64,000 bases of DNA from an uncultured Lachnospiraceae bacterium (lineage in GTDB: Bacteria > Bacillota > Clostridia > Lachnospirales > Lachnospiraceae): NCBI GenBank assembly GCA_947571775.1, contig CANOZK010000005.1, positions 166,088-230,087 on the forward strand. Reading direction: 5' to 3'. Position 1 is the first letter of the stretch, and each line of letters starts with the position of its first letter. Positions 42,349 to 51,504 of this stretch are shown here, in pieces. The notes under the pieces were generated by a model. It saw nothing but the letters and a program-made list of their open reading frames with translations, was not told the DNA's origin and ran no database searches. A program made the position numbers and the translations under genes.

Positions 42349-42585
42349 TTGACAACAGCAAAAATTTTGTTAAACACCATTGAATCTGTAAAAAATTTTG
42401 TAAATATTGTATCGAAGTTTAACGCAGCAATGGATTTGGTTTCCGGTCGGTATATCGTGGATGCAAAATCCATCATGGGTATTTTCAGCATGAATCTGTC
42501 CAATCCCATGGAACTGCGCATTCATGACGACCAGACAGAAGCCGGAGAAATTCTGGAACTGCTGCGGCCATATCTGGTAAAATAA
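42349..42585 (+). CDS. HPr-like (Crh-type) protein without the active-site His
   Basis: 78 residues. SGRYIVDAKSIMGIFSM matches the HPr region around regulatory Ser46, but the N-terminal HARPA motif with phosphorylatable His15 is replaced by NTIESVKNFVNIVS. This is the Crh-like pattern: no PTS phosphotransfer, but possible Ser phosphorylation by HPr kinase and CcpA binding. AGGAGG lies seven bases before the TTG at 42349; the ATG at 42343 would leave only two, so the TTG is chosen. It overlaps nothing and is last in the fructoside operon. Function inferred. Confidence 0.75.
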   Translation: MTTAKILLNTIESVKNFVNIVSKFNAAMDLVSGRYIVDAKSIMGIFSMNLSNPMELRIHDDQTEAGEILELLRPYLVK

Positions 42586-42594
42586 TAAATTCAC

Positions 42595-42636
42595 AAAAAT
42601 CTCTTTGGAATGCCAAATTTCAAGGAGATTTTTTTA
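42595..42636 (+). terminator. Rho-independent terminator of the fructoside operon
   Basis: AAAAATCTC (42595-42603) pairs with GAGATTTTT (42625-42633) around an inner TTTGG/CCAAA hairpin and runs into seven T. Confidence 0.85.
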
Positions 42637-42654
42637 TTTCGCTTTCAGTTTTTA

Positions 42655-42683
42655 TTGACAGGACAAAAATGGCAGGATATAAT
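42655..42683 (+). promoter_or_regulatory. Sigma-A promoter of cysK
   Basis: TTGACA (42655-42660), 17 nt, TATAAT (42678-42683): both hexamers perfect. The 65-base leader has no evident T-box or SAM riboswitch. Confidence 0.85.
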
Positions 42684-42754
42684 TTTAATAAAAATCATAT
42701 AAAACATATAGAATAGATATGGATTGAAAGCGGCAAATAAAGGAGGCAGGCGTC

Positions 42755-43693
42755 ATGGGACAGATAAAAGAAAGCGCATTGGAATTAATCGGAAATACGC
42801 CAATGCTGAGATTAAACAGGTATAGCAAAAAGGTGGGCATCAAAGATGCAACGATTCTTGCCAAGCTGGAATATTTGAATCCAGCCGGTTCGGTAAAGGA
42901 TCGAATTGCCCTTGCCATGATTGAAGATGCGGAAAAGAAAGGCAAACTAAAAAATGGGGCGACCATTATCGAACCCACCAGCGGAAACACGGGGATTGGC
43001 CTTGCGGCAGTCGCAGCGGCAAAGGGTTACCGCGCGATTCTCACCTTACCAGATACCATGAGCGTAGAGCGGAGGAATCTGCTAAGAGCCTATGGCGCCG
43101 AACTGGTGCTCACAGAAGGCGTAAAAGGGATGAAAGGGGCGATTGCCAAAGCAAACGAACTGAAAGCGTCCATTCCAGGGGCAATCATCCTGGGACAGTT
43201 TGAAAACCCGGCCAATCCGGCTTTGCACAAGGCCGTCACAGGCCCGGAAATCTGGGAACAGACCGATGGAAACATAGATATTTTTGTCGCCGGCGTAGGC
43301 ACAGGCGGCACCATTACCGGAGTAGGGGAATACTTAAAAGAGCAAAACCCCAAGATACAGGTGGTGGCGGTAGAGCCGTCGGGAAGCCCGATGCTTTCCA
43401 AAGGAAAACCAGGCTCCCACAAGATTCAGGGGATTGGCGCAGGATTTGTGCCGGAAGTTTTGAACACAAACGTTTACGACGAAGTCATATCTATCGACAA
43501 CGAAGATGCATTTATGGAAGGAAAGGTATTTGCAGTCAGCGAGGGGATTCTTGTGGGTATTTCTTCGGGCGCAGCGTTAAAGGCCGCAAGTATCCTGGCA
43601 GAACGCCCAGAAAATAAAGGAAAAACCATCGTCGTCATTCTCCCGGACTCCGGCGACAGATATTTATCGACTCCTTTGTTCAGCGCTCATTAA
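42755..43693 (+). CDS. cysK: Cysteine synthase (O-acetylserine sulfhydrylase A)
   Basis: 312 residues of PLP fold-type II. It begins IKESALELIGNTPMLRLNRY; the PLP Lys48 is in NPAGSVKDRIALAM, the substrate loop is PTSGNTGIGLA and the phosphate-binding loop is GTGGTITGVG. The end PDSGDRYLSTPLF is typical of CysK. It joins O-acetylserine and sulfide to make cysteine in the cytosol. AAAGGAGGC precedes the ATG. Monocistronic, with its own strong promoter; sbcD follows 23 bases later and could share the transcript. Confidence 0.95.
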   Translation: MGQIKESALELIGNTPMLRLNRYSKKVGIKDATILAKLEYLNPAGSVKDRIALAMIEDAEKKGKLKNGATIIEPTSGNTGIGLAAVAAAKGYRAILTLPDTMSVERRNLLRAYGAELVLTEGVKGMKGAIAKANELKASIPGAIILGQFENPANPALHKAVTGPEIWEQTDGNIDIFVAGVGTGGTITGVGEYLKEQNPKIQVVAVEPSGSPMLSKGKPGSHKIQGIGAGFVPEVLNTNVYDEVISIDNEDAFMEGKVFAVSEGILVGISSGAALKAASILAERPENKGKTIVVILPDSGDRYLSTPLFSAH

Positions 43694-43716
43694 ACGATCG
43701 GAGTAGACTTAGAAAA

Positions 43717-44853
43717 ATGAAATTTATGCATTTATCCGATCTGCATCTGGGAAAACGTGTCAACGAATTTTCCATGTTTGAAGATCAGGACTATATACTA
43801 AAGAAAATTTTAACAATCATCCAAGAAGAAAAACCGGACGGGGTACTCATCGCCGGGGATGTGTACGACAAGTCTATCCCTTCGGTGGAGGCGGTGGGAC
43901 TCTTGGATGATTTTCTGAAAGAGCTGGCAAAAGCGCATATCCAGACTTTTATCATAAGCGGAAACCACGATTCGCCCGAACGCCTTGCCTTTGCGGCGGA
44001 ATTGATCGAGCCAAGCGGCATCCATATTTCCCCGGCCTATGACGGAAAGGTGCGCCCGATTTCCATGCAGGACGACTACGGAACGGTAAATATCTATATG
44101 CTTCCGTTTGTCAGGCCGGCCCACGTGCGCAGCGTTTTTCCAAAGGAAAACACCGAATCTTATACCGAGGCCATCCGCACGGCCATTTCCCATATGGAAA
44201 TCCATGAGGAAAAGCGAAATCTTCTGATTACGCACCAGTTTGTAACCGGGGCGCAGCGCTGCGAGTCAGAAGAAATTTCCGTAGGGGGAACGGACAACGT
44301 GGACGCGTCCGTATTTCAGGCGTTCGATTACGTGGCACTGGGACATATCCACGGCCCGCAGCATATGGGAAGGGAAAGCATCCGCTACTGCGGCACCCCG
44401 CTGAAATATTCTTTTTCCGAGGCAGGACATCACAAGTCGGTGACGGTTTTGGAATTGCGGGAAAAAGGAAATCTGAAAATTCGCACCGTAGATTTGCTTC
44501 CCCTGCACGATATGCGGGAATTAAAAGGCACCTATGAAGAACTGACCAACAGAAAAAATTATGAGGGAACGGCGGTGGACGATTACCTCCATATTACACT
44601 CACAGACGAAGAAGACATTCTGGATGCCATCGGAAAACTGCGCGTGATTTATCCAAACCTGATGAAACTCGATTACGACAACCAGAGAACCAGAGAAAAC
44701 ACTGTGATTACCACGGCTGACGATATAAAACAAAAAACGCCTCTGGAACTGGTGCAGGACTTTTACGAACAGCAGAACAATCAGGCGATGGACAAAGAGC
44801 AGACAGCTTTTGTATCGGGGCTGATTGAGGAAATCTGGGAGGGAAATACATGA
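43717..44853 (+). CDS. sbcD: SbcD nuclease subunit (Mre11 family)
   Basis: 378 residues. The metallophosphoesterase motifs are FMHLSDLHLGKR (DxH), LIAGDVYDKS (GDxxD), ISGNHDSPERLAF (GNHD) and YVALGHIHGPQ (GHxH). A capping domain and the SbcC-binding tail follow. With SbcC it forms an Mn-dependent nuclease that opens hairpins, cuts palindromic DNA and trims blocked ends. The stop overlaps the sbcC start (ATGA), so the subunits are coupled. Confidence 0.95.
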   Translation: MKFMHLSDLHLGKRVNEFSMFEDQDYILKKILTIIQEEKPDGVLIAGDVYDKSIPSVEAVGLLDDFLKELAKAHIQTFIISGNHDSPERLAFAAELIEPSGIHISPAYDGKVRPISMQDDYGTVNIYMLPFVRPAHVRSVFPKENTESYTEAIRTAISHMEIHEEKRNLLITHQFVTGAQRCESEEISVGGTDNVDASVFQAFDYVALGHIHGPQHMGRESIRYCGTPLKYSFSEAGHHKSVTVLELREKGNLKIRTVDLLPLHDMRELKGTYEELTNRKNYEGTAVDDYLHITLTDEEDILDAIGKLRVIYPNLMKLDYDNQRTRENTVITTADDIKQKTPLELVQDFYEQQNNQAMDKEQTAFVSGLIEEIWEGNT

Positions 44854-47800
44854 GGCCGTTAAAACTCGTGATATCGGCGTTCGGGCCTTATGCAGATCGG
44901 ATGGAGCTGGACATGGACAGCTTAGGCAGCAGCGGTCTGTATCTGATTGCCGGGGATACCGGAGCCGGAAAGACGACGATTTTTGATGCCATTACCTTTG
45001 CCCTTTACGGGGAGGCCAGCGGGGAAAGCCGGGAACCTTCTATGCTTCGATCGAAATACGCCCAGCCGGATACACCCACAGAAGTAGAGCTGGTTTTCTC
45101 TCATGCCGGAAAAGAGTATACGATCAAAAGAAACCCAGAATATATGCGCCCGGCAAAAAGGGGCACAGGGATGACAAAAGCTTTGGCCAATGCCGAGCTT
45201 CTCTATCCAGATCAGCGGGTGCTCACAAAAAAACGGGAAGTAGACGCGGCCATCGTGGAAATCCTGGGCATTGACCGGAATCAGTTCTCCCAGATTGCCA
45301 TGCTTGCCCAGGGAGATTTCCGCAAACTGCTCTTGGCAGATACCGCCGAGCGGCAGAAAATTTTCCGGGAACTGTTCCAGACCAGATATTACCAGATTTT
45401 GCAATTGCGGATCAAAGACCACGCCAAGGAACTCTATGCCCAATGTCAGGAAGCCAGAAACAGTGTCCGGCAGTATATCCAAGGCATCGCCTGCGAAGAA
45501 GCAGATCTGCTTTGCTTTGAAGCAGAAAAGGCCAGAGCTGGAGAACTGCCCATTATAGACACAATGGATCTGCTTGAAAAACTTCTTGCCCAGGATACAG
45601 CGGCCGAGGAAAAAATGGAACAGGAACTGGCCGCGCTGGAGCAGGAACTGGCCAAGATAAACGCCAATCTGGGTAAAACCGAAGCCTATGAAAAAGCTAG
45701 ACAAAGCCTCGAAGAGACAGAAAAACGGGAACAAGAACTGAAACTTCTCTTAAAGGAGCTGAAACAGGCACTTGAAAAAGAAGAGGAAAAAAAGGAACTG
45801 CAAGAGGAGATCAAACGGCAACTTGCTCTGCTGGAAAAAGAACTGCCGGAATATGATAACCTAGAAAACTGGAAGCAGGAAATCCGAAAACTGGAAACAG
45901 ATCGAAACGCCTGCCAAGAAAAAGAGCAGAAAAACCGTCAAGACGCCGAAGAAATTCGTCAGCTCTTAGAAGATTTGAAACAAGAGCAGGCATCTCTATC
46001 CCATGCTGGAGAACAAAAAGAAAAACTGCTCCGCCAAAAAGAGAAAGCCCAAGAATGCGAGAAGATCTGCGAAAGCCTGGAGGAAGTCCGAAAGCAGGAG
46101 CGGGAACAAACACGGCTGCTGGAAGAACTGGAACAGGCATTTCAGGAAGAAGAAGGAAAAAAAGCCCAACAGGAAGAAATCCAAAAGCAGCTTACCTTGC
46201 TGGAGGAAGAGTTGCCGGAATATGACAGCTTGGATAAACTGCGTCTGGAGATTCACAATCTGGACAAGAGTCTGGAAACAAAACGAAAAGAAGAAGCCCA
46301 AACACGCAGAGAAGCCCAAGAACTGCAAAAGCGGCTGGAAGAGCTAAAAGAAGAATTGAAAAAACTGGCAAAAGCCGGGGAACAAAAAGAAAAGCTGTTC
46401 CGTCAAAAAGAACAAGAAGAGGAACGCCAAAGGAAACTGAAAATGCTCTGCACAGAGATCGAGAATTTTAAAACTCTGCAAAAAAAGCTCTCAGAGAAAC
46501 AGAAAGCTTATCAGAAGGCCCAAGAGCGTGCGGAAATGCAGGAACAGATCCATTCCCGGATGAACCGGGCGTTTTTGGACGGGCAGGCAGGCATTCTGGC
46601 GGCTGATCTGGATGAGGGAAAAGCCTGCCCAGTATGCGGCTCCGAACACCACCCTCATCTGGCGCAGATGCCAGAAGAAGTTCCCACCAAAGAGAGCTTG
46701 GAACAGGCAAAAAAAGACTATGAGAAAGCCGACAAAGCGGCAAAAACGGCCAGTGAAAAAGCAGCAGAATTCTCTGGAAAAGCTTCCGAACAGGAGGCGC
46801 AGCTCAAAAAACAACTGGAAGATTTGCTGAACCATACGGATCTTTTGATTGCAGAGGAACAGACACAGGAACTGTTGTCCGAGACAACGAAAACAATCGC
46901 AGAGCTGGAAGAACAGATCACAGAGGCAAAACTCCAGACTCAACGAAAGGAAGAACTGGATCGGCTGATTCCAGCAGAAGGAGAAACCGCAAAACAGTTG
47001 GAAACAGAGCTTAGAAATCAGACAGAAACGATGATTTCTGAAAAGACGAGAAGAGAAACCCTGGCCGCTCAAATAGAAGATTTGACAGAGAAACTGCATT
47101 ATCCAGGCAAAAAAGAGGCCAAAAAAGCCGAAACCAACCTGAATAAAGAATTGGACACTCTGCAAAAAACCTACCAAAAAGCCGAGACAGCCTGGAAAAC
47201 CTGCTGCAATAAATGTACCGCGTTAAAGAGTCAAATCCAATCCTTACAAACACAGTTGGAAAACCCGAAATACATAGAACAAACCGCAAAATTTCTGCCT
47301 ATACTAGCGGAGGAAATCGCAGAACTGGAAAATCAAATCGCAAAAGAAACGCAAAAAGCAAAGCGGAGAGCAAAACTGGATCAACAGATTCCAAAAGAAG
47401 AAGAAACCGCCCGGCAACTGGAAGCAAAAACCAGAAAGCAAAAAGAAAAGATGATTTCCATGGAAGCCCGGAAAGAAGCCCTAACCGCTCAGATAGAAGA
47501 TTTGACCCAAAAGCTGCATTATGCAGACAAACGAGAAGCTCAAGCCGAACAGACAAAATTGACAGAAGAACTAAAATCCCTGCAAAAAGCTTACCAGGAA
47601 GCCGAGCAATCCTGCCGACAGTGCAGCAGTAAGATGCAAGGTTTAAAAGGAAAAATCAAATCTCTGCAGGAACAACTAGAAAAAGCGGAACAAATCGATA
47701 AAGAAAAGGAACTGGAAAAGCAAGCCAAATTTACAGACAAACAAAAGGAACTCACAGAGAACCAAAAAGACATTCATACAAGACGAGTCACAAACGAAAA

Positions 47801-48404
47801 CGTGTTAGACAATATCCAAAAGAAATCCAAGAAACTAGCCGCGCTTGAGGAAAACTATACATGGCTGCGCGCGCTGTCAAACACGGTAAACGGCACCATT
47901 TCCGGGAAAGAGAAAATTATGCTGGAAACCTATATTCAGACCAGCTACTTTGACCGGATCCTCCGGCGGGCAAATCTGCGCTTTCTGATTATGTCCAGCG
48001 GCCAATATGAATTCAAACGCCTGACACAGTCCGGCGGCGGCAGAAGCCAGAGCGGCCTGGAACTTAATATCGCCGACCATTACAACGGCACAGAGCGCAG
48101 CGTCAAAACCTTGTCCGGCGGGGAATCCTTTCTCGCCGCCTTATCTCTGGCACTGGGGCTGTCCGAGGAAATCCAATGTTCAGCCGGAGGTATCCAGATA
48201 GACACGATGTTTGTAGACGAAGGCTTTGGCTCACTGGATTCTGACGCTCTGCAACAGGCTTACACAGCGCTGGTCAGCCTCACAGACGGCAGCCGCCTCG
48301 TGGGAATCATCTCTCATGTGGGAGAATTAAAAGAAAAAATCGACCGGCAGATTCTAGTCAGAAAAGAAAAGACTGGAGGAAGCAGAGCGGAAATACATTT
48401 CTAA
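44850..48404 (+). CDS. sbcC: SbcC ATPase subunit (Rad50 family) with doubled coiled-coil segments
   Basis: 1184 residues, somewhat longer than usual for SbcC (about 1000-1050). Walker A is GDTGAGKTTIFDAI near 35, the zinc hook is ACPVCGSEHHPH with Cys593 and Cys596, and the C-terminal signature and Walker B are KTLSGGESFLAALSLALGLS and MFVDEGFGSLD. The arms contain internal duplications: about 297-410 repeats at 420-533 with an exact 123-residue offset (PEYDN/PEYDS, AGEQKEKL), and about 690-825 repeats at 830-965 with a 140-residue offset (IEDLTEKLHY/IEDLTQKLHY). So both the ascending and the descending arm are extended. The ATPase heads look intact. Confidence 0.95.
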   Translation: MRPLKLVISAFGPYADRMELDMDSLGSSGLYLIAGDTGAGKTTIFDAITFALYGEASGESREPSMLRSKYAQPDTPTEVELVFSHAGKEYTIKRNPEYMRPAKRGTGMTKALANAELLYPDQRVLTKKREVDAAIVEILGIDRNQFSQIAMLAQGDFRKLLLADTAERQKIFRELFQTRYYQILQLRIKDHAKELYAQCQEARNSVRQYIQGIACEEADLLCFEAEKARAGELPIIDTMDLLEKLLAQDTAAEEKMEQELAALEQELAKINANLGKTEAYEKARQSLEETEKREQELKLLLKELKQALEKEEEKKELQEEIKRQLALLEKELPEYDNLENWKQEIRKLETDRNACQEKEQKNRQDAEEIRQLLEDLKQEQASLSHAGEQKEKLLRQKEKAQECEKICESLEEVRKQEREQTRLLEELEQAFQEEEGKKAQQEEIQKQLTLLEEELPEYDSLDKLRLEIHNLDKSLETKRKEEAQTRREAQELQKRLEELKEELKKLAKAGEQKEKLFRQKEQEEERQRKLKMLCTEIENFKTLQKKLSEKQKAYQKAQERAEMQEQIHSRMNRAFLDGQAGILAADLDEGKACPVCGSEHHPHLAQMPEEVPTKESLEQAKKDYEKADKAAKTASEKAAEFSGKASEQEAQLKKQLEDLLNHTDLLIAEEQTQELLSETTKTIAELEEQITEAKLQTQRKEELDRLIPAEGETAKQLETELRNQTETMISEKTRRETLAAQIEDLTEKLHYPGKKEAKKAETNLNKELDTLQKTYQKAETAWKTCCNKCTALKSQIQSLQTQLENPKYIEQTAKFLPILAEEIAELENQIAKETQKAKRRAKLDQQIPKEEETARQLEAKTRKQKEKMISMEARKEALTAQIEDLTQKLHYADKREAQAEQTKLTEELKSLQKAYQEAEQSCRQCSSKMQGLKGKIKSLQEQLEKAEQIDKEKELEKQAKFTDKQKELTENQKDIHTRRVTNENVLDNIQKKSKKLAALEENYTWLRALSNTVNGTISGKEKIMLETYIQTSYFDRILRRANLRFLIMSSGQYEFKRLTQSGGGRSQSGLELNIADHYNGTERSVKTLSGGESFLAALSLALGLSEEIQCSAGGIQIDTMFVDEGFGSLDSDALQQAYTALVSLTDGSRLVGIISHVGELKEKIDRQILVRKEKTGGSRAEIHF

Positions 48405-48476
48405 GAAAATCGTGTCTATGGTATCGGCAGTCAAATATCAAACTATAATCAGGCTGAAACTTTAAAGCTTTGAAAA

Positions 48477-48620
48477 GCACAGGCCGTCTGGTATCCGTGG
48501 AAGACCATACAAAATTTATTTTTACTATGGAGGATTTACAATTTGCCGCATGATGGCCCCACATCAGTCGGCAGGACAAAAATTGTATGAATTTTTCCAC
48601 AGATACCAGACGGCCTGTGC
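48477..48620. repeat. Long inverted repeat (26-bp arms) with structured interior
   Basis: The arms 48477-48502 and 48595-48620 match at 25 of 26 positions (core GCACAGGCCGTCTGGTATC). Inside, CATACAAAATTT can pair with AAAAATTGTATG and TGCCG..TGATG with CATCA..CGGCA, so the 144 bases could form one long branched hairpin. A run of seven T follows at 48622-48628 on the plus strand. It may be an unusually large terminator for sbcDC, a structured RNA, or a MITE-like element; no target duplication was found. Confidence 0.7.
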
Positions 48621-48633
48621 CTTTTTTTCACAT

Positions 48634-49998
48634 TTACGATGCAGAAATCCGGTTTCCCGGTTCTATCCAGCTTTTTCTCAGGTAATAAATCAGCATACAC
48701 AGGGCCGCCGCGCCCCAACTGATGGGATAAGTCACTGCAATCCCCTGGATCTCATGCCATTTCCCCATAATGAAAAACAAAAGCGCTGTCCGCAAAATAC
48801 ACATACTAGACAGGATAATGATCATCGGCGGCAGAGCCTTCCCGGCCCCCCGGATGGTATCCGCCAGCACTTCCAAAATGACATAGAACCAGTAGAACGG
48901 GAAGGTAATCCGAATGATTTTCATTCCACATTCGATTACGTCCGCATCTTTAGTAAACAGGCCGAACGCCTGCGGTCCAAACAACAGCAGGAAAATCGCC
49001 GTGGCCACATTCAGGAAAGCGCCCATGCAGATACAGATTTTCACGCCTTTTTTTACCCGATCCGGCTTTCCGGCTCCAATATTCTGCCCAGTGAATGTAG
49101 TCATGGCCTGCCCCAGCGCGATAATCGGGTGGTACAGCAGCAGTTCCACACGGAAGTAGGTGGTGTACGCGCTGATGGCATCCACGCCCAAACTGTTGAT
49201 ATGATATTGGGCAAAAATATTGGAAAGGGTAATCACTAAGTTCTGGAATCCGGCCGGAACCCCGATCTTGATAATCCGCAGCAAAATTTCCTTTTGAATC
49301 TGCACTTCCCTCCAGATCAGGCGGCAGTCCCCGTCCTGCTTCATCAGGTATACCAGGCACATCCCGGCCGCCAAAGTCTGGGAAATCATAGAGGCCCAGG
49401 CAGCGCTCTCCACACAGGGAAAATTCCGAATCAGCACTGCGTCTGCAATCACATTGGCGATTCCCCCAGCCAACTGCGTCAGCATCGGGACACTGGAATT
49501 CCCTGTGGCACGGATAATGCCGGAAGCCATGTTATAGGTAATCACCGAGGTCAGGCTTAGAAAGTAAATCCGCAGATAGGAAACGGCTTCCGCCATGATT
49601 GCGATTTCCACGCCCATCCACCTCAGGAAATAAGGTGCGCCGATGCAGCCCGCCAGCATCAGGACGACGCCCCCTGTCAGGCTCAAACCCACCGCCGTAT
49701 GCACCGAATCCCTGGTGGCTTTTTTATCCCGGCAGCCGATGGCCTGGGAGATAACTACCCCAGAGCCCACCGACATACCGGTAAAAAAACCCACCATGCA
49801 GTTGATAATCAAAGAGCTGGCTCCCACCGCCGCATAAGAATTTTTGCTCAGGCAATTGCCTACAAACAAAAGATCGACGGTGTTGTAAAGCTGCTGGATC
49901 AGGCTCGAACCCAGCAAAGGAAGGGCAAACAAAACAAGCTGTTTCCATATTGCGCCTTCTGTTAAATCATAGCTGTTTTTGCTCTTTAATCTGCCCAT
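48634..49998 (-). CDS. MATE-family multidrug/sodium antiporter
   Basis: 454 residues with twelve membrane helices in two six-helix halves. It opens SYDLTEGAIWKQLVLFALPLL and the conserved LIQQLYNTVDLLFVGNCLS follows; the start of the second half is IIKIGVPAGFQNLVITLSN. These exporters expel cationic drugs or metabolites against sodium or protons. GGGAACGAAAG lies before the ATG. It is downstream of the B12-controlled transporter operon on the same strand, with a 252-base gap (49999-50250) that is AT-rich and holds no recognisable gene; a weak promoter is possible there. Confidence 0.92.
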   Translation of the reverse strand: MGRLKSKNSYDLTEGAIWKQLVLFALPLLGSSLIQQLYNTVDLLFVGNCLSKNSYAAVGASSLIINCMVGFFTGMSVGSGVVISQAIGCRDKKATRDSVHTAVGLSLTGGVVLMLAGCIGAPYFLRWMGVEIAIMAEAVSYLRIYFLSLTSVITYNMASGIIRATGNSSVPMLTQLAGGIANVIADAVLIRNFPCVESAAWASMISQTLAAGMCLVYLMKQDGDCRLIWREVQIQKEILLRIIKIGVPAGFQNLVITLSNIFAQYHINSLGVDAISAYTTYFRVELLLYHPIIALGQAMTTFTGQNIGAGKPDRVKKGVKICICMGAFLNVATAIFLLLFGPQAFGLFTKDADVIECGMKIIRITFPFYWFYVILEVLADTIRGAGKALPPMIIILSSMCILRTALLFFIMGKWHEIQGIAVTYPISWGAAALCMLIYYLRKSWIEPGNRISAS

Positions 49999-50250
49999 CT
50001 TTCGTTCCCTTGTAACAGTTCAGAGGCCTTCCCTGTTATCTTCCCTTCTATGTCCTTCTATTTTTGGTACAAAATTTGGATGGAATTTAAGAGGCACAGC
50101 GCCGATACGCCTGTATCTGCAAATACCGCTGCTGTCACGCCCCATCCGCCAAACAGTTAATTTATATTTTATATATACTTTATATTTTTTTGCATATCGG
50201 GTAAAAAAATATCTCAGTAAACACAAGTGCAGGGCGATTCCAAGGATACG

Positions 50251-51504
50251 CTATTGCGATCTTCGGGCTTCTGCTTCCTCGCGGGTATACGCCTCTGTAA
50301 GGGCTTTTAATTTCTCAAAACTTGCAGAAGTATCGTATGCTTTTATCACAGAACACAAATCTTTGTAATCATAAGCATTCACATAAATACCTGTGGCCAG
50401 TGCATACTGGTCGTTGTATTCTTCTTTATTTTTTGAGAGCCAGTATCCCTGCGTCATCTGAAATGCTTTGCCGTCTTCGCGAAATTCCTCTCCATATCCG
50501 GTAATGGCATTGTACATGGCGGCAAAGGCCGGGCCGATGGTAGAGCTGAATTTTCCTGCCACATAGCACAGGGTCCCATCCTCAAACAGTTCCTTGTTGG
50601 CCATGCTGTAACAGTCGATGACGCCCTGTTTGATTCCCTCTTTTTGCAGCACATCCACCATACTGTACATAGAGAACATAGAAAGAGCAAAATCATATTC
50701 ATAATTCTCCAATTCCTCTGTTGCCATTTCTTCGACGTCCGATCTGGTGGTATACCCTGGGAAAACGGTCAGATTGGCATCTTTAAGCGTCAGCCTTACC
50801 GGTTCTTCGGTAAGCGATAGTTCTTCCACACTCCGCCCCAAATCGCCGAATTTCTTCTCAAAGACTTCCAAGGCTCCTTCCGAGCGGGCATGGTGCATCT
50901 CATTTCCCGCATTTGCACCGCCGGTAAATAAAATATAAGACTTTCCGTCCATCTCGTTGAGAAAGTAATCTGCCAGATCCGCGCCGGCCTGACGTTCGAT
51001 CTTGTTGCCGGGACCGATGACTCCGAGAAAATACGGATCGTCCGCCACGGAATTATATTCCTGCTCTGTTACCGTACCGGAAGCCAACACATAATAGATT
51101 CCTTGTGAGCGGCAGTACGCCACTTCATCTGAAAGGTCATAGGTAATAAACGACAGGATCCCTTCTACCCCTTCTGCACAGGCATCTTCCAGAAACTTCA
51201 TCTCATCCTCCGCACTGCGAATGGCATAAGAATAGCAGAATTGCACTTCTGGGAAGCATCTCTGTATATAGCCTGTCAAATACTCGCGGAACGTAATCAC
51301 CTCGTCGTCCGTCACATCATAAACCGCTACACCGATTTTATACTTTGTACTTTTGTCTGCCGTCCGGCCGCCTTCTTCCCCTTTCACATCGGCTGCATCT
51401 GTCCGATTTTCTGTTCCCGATGGAGAAGACGAAGAACTCTGGCAGCCGCTCATGCAAAATACAAGCATCATCGCTGCTATCAGGATAGAGAATAACCTTC
51501 TCAC
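50251..51504 (-). CDS. Periplasmic-binding-protein type 1 lipoprotein at the end of the transporter operon
   Basis: 417 residues. A lipoprotein signal ends in VFCMSGC (Cys about 21), followed by Ser-rich and charged linkers. The body (about 55-400) starts STKYKIGVAVYDVTDDEVIT and contains GVEGILSFITYDLSDEVAYC and a SYILFTGGANAGNEMHHARS stretch, typical of RbsB-like Peripla_BP folds that bind small polar ligands. The GTG at 51504 follows AAGGAGG and overlaps the ATPase stop by four bases (GTGA), so it belongs to the operon even though such operons normally have only the OppA-type protein. Ligand unknown. Confidence 0.8.
   Translation of the reverse strand: MRRLFSILIAAMMLVFCMSGCQSSSSSPSGTENRTDAADVKGEEGGRTADKSTKYKIGVAVYDVTDDEVITFREYLTGYIQRCFPEVQFCYSYAIRSAEDEMKFLEDACAEGVEGILSFITYDLSDEVAYCRSQGIYYVLASGTVTEQEYNSVADDPYFLGVIGPGNKIERQAGADLADYFLNEMDGKSYILFTGGANAGNEMHHARSEGALEVFEKKFGDLGRSVEELSLTEEPVRLTLKDANLTVFPGYTTRSDVEEMATEELENYEYDFALSMFSMYSMVDVLQKEGIKQGVIDCYSMANKELFEDGTLCYVAGKFSSTIGPAFAAMYNAITGYGEEFREDGKAFQMTQGYWLSKNKEEYNDQYALATGIYVNAYDYKDLCSVIKAYDTSASFEKLKALTEAYTREEAEARRSQ

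Noticed and set aside
44850..48404. Possible frameshift or misassembly suggested by repeats within sbcC
   Set aside because: The frame is open from Walker A to Walker B and the repeats differ enough to be true paralogous segments.
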